DNA from: Cladocopium goreaui
Taxonomy: Eukaryota; Sar; Dinophyceae; Suessiales; Symbiodiniaceae
Direction of reading: 5' to 3'
DNA: 64,000 bases
Assembly: GCA_947184155.2 (NCBI GenBank)
Contig: CAMXCT020006168.1
Span: 1-64,000 of the forward strand
Under the pieces are notes generated by a model. That model made no database searches. It was not told where the DNA came from and worked only from the letters and a program-made list of their open reading frames with translations. Shown here piece by piece: positions 30,073 to 40,057 of this stretch. A program made the position numbers and the translations under genes. The first letter of the stretch is position 1; every line of letters begins with the position of its first letter.

Positions 30073-33000
30073 TGAATTGGATGTGTTTACGAAGATATTC
30101 ATTTCCGATCCTCTTTTTCCATTTTGCTTGCATTCCTCAGTTAATTCGCAGGGTTTTGAGAGGCACGAAGATGCTTCCAATTTTGTAGACGCACATGCAC
30201 AGGAGTTTGTCGACCACCTTGATGCTGCCGACCTCCGTGGCGATCCGCTGTCAGCAATGGCCGTGTTGATCCCGGAGTCATCTCAGTTGCGTCGCATCCG
30301 AACATCCCCTATGCTGGCCAGGGCACAATTGAAGGCTAAGCCCATCTTGTGTCCGCAAGCAGACGGTTCTGACGGTTCGTCTGGTTTTTCACCAGGCACA
30401 CATATGGCAGGACAATCCGCCAGTCTGATGTCCCGTGCCTCCCAGCCGTTGCAGGTTCCGCCGTTCGCTTTAGACATCATTCGTTCACTGCCTGTTGAAT
30501 TTCAAGCCAACCCGGTTCGCATTGTTCAAGGTGTCTTGGTTCGTTCTTGGTTGCTGCACCATGTTACTTTTCCACGATCCTTGAACCCTAGGCAGGCAGT
30601 ATTGAGAGGACCTCCACACCTGTGGAGAGCCCAACTACTCCAGGCTTGGTTTGGTGACAATGTTCCGCAAGAGGAAATCTCCATTGACCTGGTTGTACCG
30701 TCCCCCCCACGAAATTGGCATGAGACCCACCTGCTGTTCGATGTGATTTTGGCACAAGGTGTTGCTTCAGGACGCAAATCATGTCTTGTTACGATTTCAC
30801 CCACCTTCCAGCATCCAGCCATTCACATGTACTCCACAGCAGTATCCTTTGCGCAGGTTATCAGTGGACAAGATGTTGTGACCGACTCTGATATTCAAGA
30901 CTTGTGCAATTTGCATGACTGCTTGATTTTTCAGGACCAAGTGTTTCTGCCCATTGATTTTACCCGCAATTTTCCTGTCCAGCCTGGAGCCGGATTTGTG
31001 GTCTACGTAAACACGAGGCAGGACACCGCAGCCACTGCAATTGAGCAGCCTACCGAAGTTTTGGATCCTGCCCCTGAACCGGATCAACCTGATGCTGAAA
31101 TGACCGACCAGGTGCAACAAGGCAGTGCTGCCTCCACTCAGCACTCCCCTGCTGTCACTGCTAGTCGAGGGTTAGATGTTACACCTCGACGTCGCATCAC
31201 GTTGTATCGTCTCAATCGTGTCCCAGTCGTCGCTTGGGTTCGTCTCTCGAGATTCTCAATGCTGCTTCAGGACATTTTGGAGATCATGGCCATCCCACCC
31301 GATGAGTTAGTTGCGGTTCATCGCATTCATGCCAAGCCGGTAGGAGAGCCCAAACATGAAACCAGTTTCATTGTGCAGCATCAGGGAGATGTCCAACCGG
31401 GATCGGCGGATCAATTAATCCTGTTGGATGTTGCGTTCCATCAGCATGGCTCGGCTACGTACCCAATCGCGCCTGTTCATTTTGACCGTCGAGTGTTGCG
31501 TATCCCTTCTGTTGCCACCAGGCTTGGTTTGCTTGAGCTTGCCAGGGTTGCACAATATTGCGAGTTTCGTCATCATGCCTGTATCGTCATGATTGATCAC
31601 GTTATTTGGCAGTCACAACATGCTGGAGTGCGTTTCCTGCCGCATGGTACGTACGGTCGGATTCATGTACCCCCACCACAAGTTGCAGGAGCTGAGACAT
31701 GCCGAGCTGTCTCTTTGGTCGAGACGATTGGAGATCCTCAGCCGCCAACCTTTGAACAGGTATATCCTCTTCTGCCTACCCATACCTCATCCAATATGCG
31801 TGCAGAAGATTATGATGAGCCCCCGCCACAGGACTGCCTTGGTGACGCCATTTGCAATGCCTCGGGCTCTGTTCATCAGCACCGTATTGATGATGCTCAC
31901 CATGCACAACCGCCAAGTTTCGAGGCTTCCACCCCGGCGCAAGCTGCACCAGTGTTTCCCAATGCACCCCATTGGCATGACTTTGAACTCAGCCTGCGCA
32001 TTTTGTTTGAGGACCACAGCCATGTTGAGTTGCCGGAAGAAGGTCCTGTCTTGCATGTCATCACCTGGTTTGTACATCATGACAGATCGCCGTCATGCCT
32101 TGTTGGTAGGTTCATCCGTCTATCCAACCGACCGTGGGAGTGGCTTCAGCAGCTTTGTATGCCCTGGTTACCTATGTTGCAGCCGTTTACGGATCTTGAT
32201 TTCCATATTGTGCGCCCGACACCTGTCTCCCATATTCCAGGTCAGCAAGCTGTCCATGTGATTTTGGAACAGGGCATTCAGATTGCACGTCGTATCGCTC
32301 TGTTCTCGGTTTTGTTTCATGGTATCCATGGTGATCTCACGCACCGTAGAGCCCAGTCCGTCCCAACTCATCTGTCCCGTGAAGTGATTGAGCGCATTCT
32401 TAACATTGGGGAATTGTGCCGTCAACGACGTTGCACGGCATGGGCAGGTCGCATGCAATTTCATCGATCGCGTCTGGAACAGATTTCACAAGGCCTTGGA
32501 ATTTCCTTCACGGTCACGCCCTTTCGTAATCGTTTTGCGCAGGTTGATGATGACGGCTTTCCTATTCCCGACACTGCGTCTTCCTCGCATATTCCTGCCA
32601 GGATGTCCTTTCGGCCAGAGGATGCTTCTTTGTATCCGAATGCGTGTTGGGCTGCTAATGACGTAGGTCCCTGCATTGAACATGCCCCTTCCAGACTGGT
32701 GCCAGAGCTTCGAGTCATTTGGGAAAGGTATTTAGTTACCGCCACTGCTCGACCGTTTCGTTTCTACGTTGAAACATGGTACTGTGACCATGATAGATTT
32801 CCTCGCACTGATCGTGGTCGTGAAGTTCAACTTCCACCTGACCAAGACTCGTGGCGGGATGCCCTACTGACCAAGTGGCAAGATCTCATCGACCCCAGTG
32901 CAGAGGTCTTTATATACGTGGTTAACCCTCAGCCGTTTGGTGGCCCCACGGACATCCTTGCGCATGTTATTCTGGCTCAGCATCAGCATCGTGGATTCAT

Positions 33001-36000
33001 TTCATCATTGATCATCACACTTGCGCCCGGTGATGATCCATATGATCCTCCTCGTGTTGCCTTGAAGTTGCCTGCGGTAGTGGACAAAGGCCTGCTGTTG
33101 CAAGAGAGTGGACTACTTCATTTTTGCCCGCCGTTCATTCCATTGAACACTTGTGCAGCCTTTTATGGTGACCAACCGGTCTTGCAGGATGTCCTTCGGG
33201 ATGCACAATCTGGTGATGGATTTCTGTGTACCGTTGATCCGGCAGCCACTGTAGCAATTGGCACTGCTTCTTATGATCGCCACCCCAGCCATGTGCAATG
33301 GCTTTTTCAACACCTGGCCACACTTATTACTGCAGTTGTCACAGCTATCGATCGAGCGGTTGAAGCCCAAGCTGGTTGGGTCCAATCCAATGCATGTCTT
33401 GCCAATGAAATTTCAGCAGTCCAACTTGAGTGCATTGAACTCCAGCGGGAGCAAGAAGCCTGTGCAGGGACCACATTTGCTGCGGGTGACGACCCTGTCT
33501 GCCGTAGGATCAAGACATCGGAAGTCCCCTTTTCGCAGTCCACTTCTGTAAAGGCCCACAACTGTTTGCGTCTTTCTGATCATGCAGGCTGTTCTAGGGT
33601 TTTGTTGAGTCCAGAGTTTGAAGCCTGGCTTGGCAAATCTGTTCGTGCAGCTGTTGGCCCCCTGAGGGTTACAGTTTGGTTCTCGGATCATTTGCGCCCA
33701 CATGACTGCCTTGGTTCAGCACTGGCCATGCTCGATGTTTCGGATGGTTCATGGCTTGAGGTCCTTACCCAACCATGGCTCTCTTGCATTGACAGGGGAT
33801 CCAATCTCAAGGTTTTGCTTGTCCAGCCGCGAGGTCTGCCTCTTGGAGATGCGTCGGATGCACATGTCATGTTGTTGCAAAACCCTATTCCGGATCTTGC
33901 GTCTGTTTTGTTTGTGCTGCAGGATGTTGCCGTTGCCCCTCCTCGCATTAAGCTTAGTGTTGCGGTTGTGGCTGAACCCATCACACCAGCGACTCTCGCT
34001 TTCGCGTTGCATCAGCACCGGGGCTTAGGCGTTAGTGCCCTGGCTGGGGATTGCACCTTCACATGGGGTGCTGGGCCTGTCCCCCCTGTAGGTCCTCCGG
34101 GTGTGCACCATGCCGAATGTTTCGGAATTACCCTCAGTCATTCCGTAGACTCATGGGTTGGACTTACTGATACTCAGTTTGCTCACCTGCTCAAAGCCTC
34201 ATTTTTGGCCCCAGAGCCAGTGCCTGAACCTCGCACTGGTAAGCCTGTGAGACTGTCTTTGCAAGCAGTTGTGCCTGTTGCGTCCGACAGACCATCGGCA
34301 CGCCAGTTTGATGATGCACTGCCTACCATTTCCATGTTCGAACACCCGGATTGGAGAGCGCGCATTTTTGATCAACCACTGCCTCAGCTCTTGCCATTGC
34401 CAGAGGGTTTTACGATTCCCCCTGCCACGTATTGGGCCTTGGTTGACGACACCCCGTTAGACCCGGATCGTCCATCATGGGCGGAGCTGTACGTCGATGG
34501 GTCCACCAATGAGTTGTCCGCGGCATGGAGTGTTGTGGTTGTACGTACCGATGGTCATGCAAGCCACTTCGTCGGCACCCTCTTTGGTAGAGTCGAATTG
34601 GCAGTCGAACAGGACACCTGGATTGGAGCACAAACGATTGACAATATTTCTGCTGAGTTCACGGCATTTGCCATTGCCTTGGACCTCGCTTGCCGCATGG
34701 TACCAGTTTGCTCTGTAGTTCGGCCAGACTTGCAGCTCAGTGCCCTACTTGCTGCTCAGCAATGCGTCACGGACTCCAATCCTCGTTTGGCTCAGCTAAT
34801 TTCTATCCTTGCCGCATGGTTGCCTCCAGACGCATCAGTCCATGAAGTCCGTGGGCATTCGGCCCATCCGTGGAATGATCTTGCAGATGCCATGGCACGT
34901 TGGGCACTTCGTCACGAACCGGGTGTTGTGCATGCAGTTGACGTTCTGCACAATCTTGTTGCTGCGGCTGGTGACCTGCACTGGTCATGGGTACAGGGTG
35001 GTCCGGAGTCTTTGTTTCAGGTTTTGCCTCCGATTGTGGACCAGCAGGTCTGCCAGTTCCCGCTCTCTTTACGCAAGGTCAACCGTGACTCCGAAGTCTT
35101 GCAACCCTCTGTAGACCCCTGCAGATGTGAGCTTAAGGTCATCTCTCTCAATGTTCTGGCACTCGACTCACTTACCCAGCAGGTTCACATTGGTAGGCAA
35201 CGAGGCCAACGAACTGCACGTCTTGACCTGCTATGGCACCAAGAGCAAGCGCACATCATTGGACTTCAAGAAGCCAGAACTCTTCCTGGTAGACATGTGA
35301 CTGACCATTTTCTCATTTTCGCTTCTGGCTTTGAAGACTCTTCAGCCCCGAGATTCGGTTGTGAGATTTGGTTACACCGTACTCGACCGTTTGTGGTTCT
35401 CCCGGATGGGTCCCATGTTTGCGCTCAGGACTTCAAGTTTGCAGTTGTTCACGCTGACCCTCGTAGATTACTCTTACGTGCTGACCATCCCTCATGCTCA
35501 TTCACTGTCTCAGTTTTGCATGTCCCTTGCCTAGGAAAGACCAAAGGTAACGGTCATCGTCCCATTGACGATATTGAGAACTGGTGGCAGGAAACTTCTC
35601 GCATTTTTGATGGTTGTGCACCCACAACTTACCATTGGGTTTGTATCGATGCAAATGCACCGTTGGCTTCGCAAGCGACTCCCTGCTTTGATCTTGCTCA
35701 TGCTGAACCTACTAATCCACAGGGTACGTTGTTTGAGGATTTCCTTCTGAGGCACAGTTTGGCTGTTCCTGCCACTTTTTCACACTTGCATTCAGGTGAC
35801 TCATGGACATGGACACACTCTTCCGGGGCTCGCTGCCGGCGGGACTACGTGCTGGTTCCTGTGTCACTTTTGCCTTGTGTGCAGGACTCTTTTACTGTGG
35901 CTTCCTATGATGGTTCGTTCTGCCATGAAGATCACATCCCGACCGGAGTCCATTTCGCTGCGTATCTGCCGTCAGCCACATCCAAGAGGCGGTTGCTTTG

Positions 36001-39000
36001 GGACGAAATGGCTTTCTTGGATCCTAGTAACATTGCCCAGTTTCAGGATGCTCTGAGAACATTGCCATTGCCTACATGGGATGTCAAGGTGACCGACCAT
36101 TGCCACATCTTTGAAGATCAAGTAGTGCAGCTAGGTCAACAGTTTTTTGGTAAGAAGACCAGCAAGCGTGCACGTCCTCAGCTTACTGCCGCCACGGTTC
36201 AGTTGATTGCTTTCAAGCGCCATTTGCTGGATGTTGGACGAGCCTGGAATCTTATGACTGACTCAGAGTTCAAACAAGAACTGAAGCAAGTTGAAAAGGT
36301 TGTTCGTACCGCCGTCCATTCGGACCTTGCCAATTTTTATGATCAACTGCTTGTTCGTCTCCAGCATGCTGATCAAGCTGCAGATGCGAAGCAATTGTAC
36401 CGCATTCTTGACCGACTTGGGAGCAAGAAGGCCAAGCAAGGCGGTCCCCGCCCTTTGCCCATGTTGAAGGGGCTCAACGGCGCAAGTCTGCAGTCTTTTC
36501 AACAACAGCAGCAGGTATGGCTTAAGCAATTTGCCGAAGTAGAAGCGGGAGTCCCTTTGACATGGACTGCTCTATATGATCTTTGCCGACCGGGAATTTC
36601 CAGAGTTGATTTTGAGCTTGACCCTCAAGCCTTTGTCTCTCCGTGGCAACTGATGCAGGCCATCCGTAAACTGCGTCGAGGTAAGGCATGTGGTCCCAAC
36701 GGCATGCCTCCGGATTTGCTGAAAGCAGGTGGATCCACCTTTGCCATGCAACTCTCATGCCTGACGAACAAGGTCATCGCACATGTGCATGAGCCAACCT
36801 CTTGGCGCGGGGGTAAGTTGATCCCTTTGTATAAGGGTAAAGGAAGTCCGCATGAGCCTACTTCCTTTCGCTCAATCTTTATCTCTGATTTTACAGCCAA
36901 GGTTTATCATGCCTGCCTGCGTAAACCTTTAGAGCAGAATTGGTCGGCAGGGTTGCATTCCATGCAATTCGGCGGCAGAGCGGGATGCGGTGTTGACCTG
37001 CCGCATCATTTTCTCCAGATGCATCAGTGCTGGGCGCGCCACTTTAAAAAGCCTGCAGCGATTGTTTTCTTTGACATGAAAGCGGCCTTTTACTCCGTTC
37101 TGCGGCAAGCCCTCACCTCCTGTAAGGACACTTCCAATGCTTTTCAGTTTGCAATGCACCAGCTTGGGCTCAGCGATGCTGAGGTTGGAGACATCCTGCA
37201 GGCAGTAGCACATGAGAATGCGGTTGAGGGCGTCACCCAGCACGTTGAAAGACTTGTCCATGATACCATGTCAAGCACTTACTTCACAGTCGAGGGCATT
37301 GACTCGCCTGTTGCCACTCACAAAGGTACCAGACCCGGTGATCCGATTGGTGATCTCCTCTTTAACCTCACGATGAGTCAGAATCTGGCAGAAATGAAAG
37401 ATCTAGTCATTCAATCTGATGTTGCAGAGTGGTTTGGTGATCCCTCTCAGTGTAGCGACTTTAGTAAGCCTGATGATCTCCCGTCCAAAGGGTTCGCAGA
37501 TGTCTCATTTGTTGATGACTGTGCAGTTGCGATCCATGCCGAGGATCTGTCCCAACTGCAAACTATCGCTCAGCAAGTTGTCTCTGCAATGCATGTGGCA
37601 GCTCGGCGCAGAGGGTTACATCTGAACTTTGATGCAGGAAAAACTGAGATGCTGTGGCATGTGCAAGGCCGTGGCTCCAAACAACTCAAGCAACATTTGA
37701 TGGCCACTCACCAAACAATCACATGGACCGCTCATGGAGTTGACTTTGCCTTAAGAGTTGTGCAGACGTATAAACACCTTGGAACATGGCTTCAAAGTGG
37801 GGGCTGTTTGCTCAAAGAAATCCAGACCCGTGCTCATGGAGCTAGGTCGTCCTGGGGCTCCCTCACCAGGCAGTTCTTTGCCAAAAAGTACGTCTCCACT
37901 CCCACTAAGGTAAAAGTTTTTCGTGCCCTTGCTGTTTCCCGTCACATGTTTAATGTCCACACGTGGAGTACCATTAAGCCTGCTGACCTTGACAAATGGG
38001 CCAATTCTATCCGACAGCCCTTGTGTTCGTTAGCCAAGACTGCTACCAAGGGCTTTCCTCCGCGCTTGTTTGATGTGGCTACGTTAGGAGGATTGATTGG
38101 TTTGGAGACTCCTCAGGACCGCCTACATGCTGCACGCTTGAGGTATTTCTCACGGCTCATTCGGCAGTGCCCGGGTTCCCTCTGGAGCCTCATTTGTCAC
38201 ACTCGACATCTTCCCGGCACATGGGGCGCTTTGCTTGCAGACTCTTTCACATGGTTTTGTACCTTTTATGGGCCCGGCTGGAAGCTTGCACCAGATGCGC
38301 CGCTTGACCAGTGGGTGCTTGCAGTTCAGACAGATTTTGCCTGGAAAGGACGGATTAAATCTGCGCTGAGAAAGAGTTGCCGCTATCGTCAAGCTAAGGC
38401 CGAACATGCAGTGTGGCAAAAGGCTTTTGACCGTAGCTTCCATGATGACACAGGCCTTCCGGTCCACACCCTCGAAACCGATGACCCTAGATGGCAATGC
38501 GACCAATGTGATAAGTGGTTTGCTTCAAAAAAGGCCTTAGCCACCCACTCGCAACGGGTGCATGGTTACCGCAGATTGGTCCGTTTCTTTGCCTCAGGCG
38601 ACACCTGTCCGGCTTGTTGTAAGCTTCATCATTGTCGCATGCGTCTATGCCAGCACCTTACCCACAGTACTGCTTGTATGGAAATTTTGCAGGCTTGTTT
38701 CTTGCCTATGGCCGATGCGGAAGTGGAGGCACTGGATCGCTTGGATGACAGTGTGACCGCAGAGCTCAAGAAACAGGGTTGGTGGCGTACAAAGGCTCTC
38801 CTTCCTGCCTGTCGAGCCTTTGGACCTATGCTGCCGCCTGCCAACAGTGACGCTGCCCGAGACCTCTATGCGCGTTGTGTTGCTCGCTCTCAACCTGCTG
38901 GACAAGCGTTCACTCATTTACAGGGTCGCATGGTGGCAAGCGATCCGGTTGCACCGGTACCACCTTCTCCCTGCCAGCAAAATGCCATCGGATTTGTCTT

Positions 39001-39949
39001 TCAGTCCGAACAAGGTACCCTTGATGGAGCAGGGCTTTTCCTCCGAGATGGGTTGCCTGCCTTGACTATGAGGATGAACTTGAGAACATTGGTTTTCGTA
39101 CATTTCTTCAGCGGTTTCCGCCGACGGCATGATTTGCACGACATTCTGTCCCATCAAATCCTCCCTGATGGATTGCAGATCTTTGCATTATCGGTGGATA
39201 TGTGCCTTCAGAAGGCAGCTGGGGATTTGGCTTCAGACGCGTCATTGGCTTTCTGGCGTAACCAAGTTCTTTGTGGCCGCATTTTCGGAGCAGGCGGTGG
39301 TCCGCCTTGCGAGACGTTTACGTCCGCAAGACTTTCTGAGGATGGTCCTCGGGCAGTTCGCTCGGCTGCCGACTTGACTGGTTTGCCGTATCTTTCGGCT
39401 CGTGAGTGGAGACAGGTTCTCATTGGAACACGTTTGGTCCAGTTCATTCTGGATATTTTGTTTTTGTTGGCACGCACTGGAGGGTGTGGATTTTGTGAAC
39501 ATCCACAGTTTCCAGTGTGGTGTGCTTCCAAAGCGCCGTGCAGCATTTGGTCTTTCGAAGCCACCAAGAAGATGCGACAATTGCAATGTGTATCCATTGT
39601 CTCCTTTGATCAGTGTGTGCTTCACGCACCGATTAAAAAACCAACCACTTTGCTTCTGGTTAGGCTATGGGATTTCAGAGCAACTGTTTTGGCTGCAGGC
39701 AGAGCTGGCAGATGCGCCCATGGTCGGAACGCGCACGAGAAGTTGATCGGTCGTGATTCCCAGGGCCAGTTTAGAACCGCGCGTGGCAAAGTGTATCCGC
39801 CCCATATGAACTGGGCGCTTGGGCATGCTATCAGGTGTTACGTTGAGAGGACATTTCCGAGTGCTGAGTCCCACTCCGTCACTGATATGCTGCCTGAGAT
39901 TTTCCAGCGCTATGCAGAAGAGGATTTTGTTGCCTGTGACCAGGTCTAA
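30044..39949 (+). CDS. LINE ORF2 polyprotein: repeated modules, RNase H, EEP endonuclease, RT, C2H2 finger, methyltransferase-like
   Basis: 3301 codons counted from 30044 (no ATG there; first ATG 30257). Residues about 160-1310 hold four copies of an unrecognised module. RNase H: D1485 (YVDGST), E1538, D1615. EEP endonuclease: N1703, E1743 (GLQEAR), D1869/N1871 (IDAN), D1963-H1964. RT: D2344 (FFDMKAAF) and FVDD with D2491/D2492, preceded by GKACGPNGMPPDLLK. C2H2 finger from C2819 (CDQCDKWFASKKALATHSQR), then a second Cys/His-rich patch. C-terminus: HFFSGF (3020-3025), GGPPCETF (C3089) and CEHP (E3152), resembling motifs I, IV and VI of C5-methyltransferases. All RT, EEP and RNase H residues appear intact, so the enzyme set could be functional (inference). 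It is roughly three times the length of a usual LINE ORF2. Confidence 0.9.
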   Translation: MPFGACSKFDELDVFTKIFISDPLFPFCLHSSVNSQGFERHEDASNFVDAHAQEFVDHLDAADLRGDPLSAMAVLIPESSQLRRIRTSPMLARAQLKAKPILCPQADGSDGSSGFSPGTHMAGQSASLMSRASQPLQVPPFALDIIRSLPVEFQANPVRIVQGVLVRSWLLHHVTFPRSLNPRQAVLRGPPHLWRAQLLQAWFGDNVPQEEISIDLVVPSPPRNWHETHLLFDVILAQGVASGRKSCLVTISPTFQHPAIHMYSTAVSFAQVISGQDVVTDSDIQDLCNLHDCLIFQDQVFLPIDFTRNFPVQPGAGFVVYVNTRQDTAATAIEQPTEVLDPAPEPDQPDAEMTDQVQQGSAASTQHSPAVTASRGLDVTPRRRITLYRLNRVPVVAWVRLSRFSMLLQDILEIMAIPPDELVAVHRIHAKPVGEPKHETSFIVQHQGDVQPGSADQLILLDVAFHQHGSATYPIAPVHFDRRVLRIPSVATRLGLLELARVAQYCEFRHHACIVMIDHVIWQSQHAGVRFLPHGTYGRIHVPPPQVAGAETCRAVSLVETIGDPQPPTFEQVYPLLPTHTSSNMRAEDYDEPPPQDCLGDAICNASGSVHQHRIDDAHHAQPPSFEASTPAQAAPVFPNAPHWHDFELSLRILFEDHSHVELPEEGPVLHVITWFVHHDRSPSCLVGRFIRLSNRPWEWLQQLCMPWLPMLQPFTDLDFHIVRPTPVSHIPGQQAVHVILEQGIQIARRIALFSVLFHGIHGDLTHRRAQSVPTHLSREVIERILNIGELCRQRRCTAWAGRMQFHRSRLEQISQGLGISFTVTPFRNRFAQVDDDGFPIPDTASSSHIPARMSFRPEDASLYPNACWAANDVGPCIEHAPSRLVPELRVIWERYLVTATARPFRFYVETWYCDHDRFPRTDRGREVQLPPDQDSWRDALLTKWQDLIDPSAEVFIYVVNPQPFGGPTDILAHVILAQHQHRGFISSLIITLAPGDDPYDPPRVALKLPAVVDKGLLLQESGLLHFCPPFIPLNTCAAFYGDQPVLQDVLRDAQSGDGFLCTVDPAATVAIGTASYDRHPSHVQWLFQHLATLITAVVTAIDRAVEAQAGWVQSNACLANEISAVQLECIELQREQEACAGTTFAAGDDPVCRRIKTSEVPFSQSTSVKAHNCLRLSDHAGCSRVLLSPEFEAWLGKSVRAAVGPLRVTVWFSDHLRPHDCLGSALAMLDVSDGSWLEVLTQPWLSCIDRGSNLKVLLVQPRGLPLGDASDAHVMLLQNPIPDLASVLFVLQDVAVAPPRIKLSVAVVAEPITPATLAFALHQHRGLGVSALAGDCTFTWGAGPVPPVGPPGVHHAECFGITLSHSVDSWVGLTDTQFAHLLKASFLAPEPVPEPRTGKPVRLSLQAVVPVASDRPSARQFDDALPTISMFEHPDWRARIFDQPLPQLLPLPEGFTIPPATYWALVDDTPLDPDRPSWAELYVDGSTNELSAAWSVVVVRTDGHASHFVGTLFGRVELAVEQDTWIGAQTIDNISAEFTAFAIALDLACRMVPVCSVVRPDLQLSALLAAQQCVTDSNPRLAQLISILAAWLPPDASVHEVRGHSAHPWNDLADAMARWALRHEPGVVHAVDVLHNLVAAAGDLHWSWVQGGPESLFQVLPPIVDQQVCQFPLSLRKVNRDSEVLQPSVDPCRCELKVISLNVLALDSLTQQVHIGRQRGQRTARLDLLWHQEQAHIIGLQEARTLPGRHVTDHFLIFASGFEDSSAPRFGCEIWLHRTRPFVVLPDGSHVCAQDFKFAVVHADPRRLLLRADHPSCSFTVSVLHVPCLGKTKGNGHRPIDDIENWWQETSRIFDGCAPTTYHWVCIDANAPLASQATPCFDLAHAEPTNPQGTLFEDFLLRHSLAVPATFSHLHSGDSWTWTHSSGARCRRDYVLVPVSLLPCVQDSFTVASYDGSFCHEDHIPTGVHFAAYLPSATSKRRLLWDEMAFLDPSNIAQFQDALRTLPLPTWDVKVTDHCHIFEDQVVQLGQQFFGKKTSKRARPQLTAATVQLIAFKRHLLDVGRAWNLMTDSEFKQELKQVEKVVRTAVHSDLANFYDQLLVRLQHADQAADAKQLYRILDRLGSKKAKQGGPRPLPMLKGLNGASLQSFQQQQQVWLKQFAEVEAGVPLTWTALYDLCRPGISRVDFELDPQAFVSPWQLMQAIRKLRRGKACGPNGMPPDLLKAGGSTFAMQLSCLTNKVIAHVHEPTSWRGGKLIPLYKGKGSPHEPTSFRSIFISDFTAKVYHACLRKPLEQNWSAGLHSMQFGGRAGCGVDLPHHFLQMHQCWARHFKKPAAIVFFDMKAAFYSVLRQALTSCKDTSNAFQFAMHQLGLSDAEVGDILQAVAHENAVEGVTQHVERLVHDTMSSTYFTVEGIDSPVATHKGTRPGDPIGDLLFNLTMSQNLAEMKDLVIQSDVAEWFGDPSQCSDFSKPDDLPSKGFADVSFVDDCAVAIHAEDLSQLQTIAQQVVSAMHVAARRRGLHLNFDAGKTEMLWHVQGRGSKQLKQHLMATHQTITWTAHGVDFALRVVQTYKHLGTWLQSGGCLLKEIQTRAHGARSSWGSLTRQFFAKKYVSTPTKVKVFRALAVSRHMFNVHTWSTIKPADLDKWANSIRQPLCSLAKTATKGFPPRLFDVATLGGLIGLETPQDRLHAARLRYFSRLIRQCPGSLWSLICHTRHLPGTWGALLADSFTWFCTFYGPGWKLAPDAPLDQWVLAVQTDFAWKGRIKSALRKSCRYRQAKAEHAVWQKAFDRSFHDDTGLPVHTLETDDPRWQCDQCDKWFASKKALATHSQRVHGYRRLVRFFASGDTCPACCKLHHCRMRLCQHLTHSTACMEILQACFLPMADAEVEALDRLDDSVTAELKKQGWWRTKALLPACRAFGPMLPPANSDAARDLYARCVARSQPAGQAFTHLQGRMVASDPVAPVPPSPCQQNAIGFVFQSEQGTLDGAGLFLRDGLPALTMRMNLRTLVFVHFFSGFRRRHDLHDILSHQILPDGLQIFALSVDMCLQKAAGDLASDASLAFWRNQVLCGRIFGAGGGPPCETFTSARLSEDGPRAVRSAADLTGLPYLSAREWRQVLIGTRLVQFILDILFLLARTGGCGFCEHPQFPVWCASKAPCSIWSFEATKKMRQLQCVSIVSFDQCVLHAPIKKPTTLLLVRLWDFRATVLAAGRAGRCAHGRNAHEKLIGRDSQGQFRTARGKVYPPHMNWALGHAIRCYVERTFPSAESHSVTDMLPEIFQRYAEEDFVACDQV
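30530..30830 (+). other. ORF2 module, copy 1
   Basis: VRSWLLHHVTFPRSL, W-rich middle, then LVVPSPP and DVILAQG (30740-30757) and a hydrophobic strand. First of four related modules. Confidence 0.55.
32053..32340 (+). other. ORF2 module, copy 2
   Basis: VITWFVHHDRSPSCL, then WEWLQQL, IVRPTPV and HVILEQG (about 32254-32272). Confidence 0.65.
32758..33075 (+). other. ORF2 module, copy 3
   Basis: VETWYCDHDRFPRTD, then WRDALLTKWQ, VVNPQPF and HVILAQH (about 32962-32981). Confidence 0.65.
33663..33970 (+). other. ORF2 module, copy 4
   Basis: VTVWFSDHLRPHDCL, then WLEVLTQPWL, LVQPRGL and HVMLLQN (about 33861-33880). Confidence 0.65.
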
Positions 39950-40057
39950 CCGGACTACCATGGCTAAGGCGATCGTACAGCACCTCTGCAGGCGCTTTGT
40001 TCACAGCGTTGCAAGACCGAGTGCACCATGCACAGTATCGCGAAAGTGAAAAGTAAC
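39950..40057 (+). other. 3' untranslated region of LINE-like element
   Basis: About 108 bases after the ORF2 stop, ending GAAAGTGAAAAGTAAC directly before the right target duplication; no poly-A or simple-repeat tail. Confidence 0.7.

Larger units (their letters stand above)
27814..40057 (+). mobile_element. 12.2 kb non-LTR retrotransposon (RNase H - endonuclease - RT - methyltransferase-like)
   Basis: A target-site duplication of CCACCAACCA and the two halves of the interrupted MITE B define both ends. There are no LTRs and no poly-A tail; the 3' end is GAAAGTGAAAAGTAAC. ORF1 encodes a zinc-finger and coiled-coil protein. ORF2 (3301 codons in the main frame) has RNase H, an AP-type (EEP) endonuclease, RT, a C2H2 finger and a C-terminal methyltransferase-like domain. 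RNase H lying before the endonuclease is unusual; in I-type LINEs it follows RT. Most of the coding region is open; the ORF1-ORF2 junction shows a frame change. Confidence 0.92.

Noticed and set aside
39950-40057. Poly-A tail expected for a LINE
   Set aside because: None present; the element ends in AAGTAAC directly before the target duplication.
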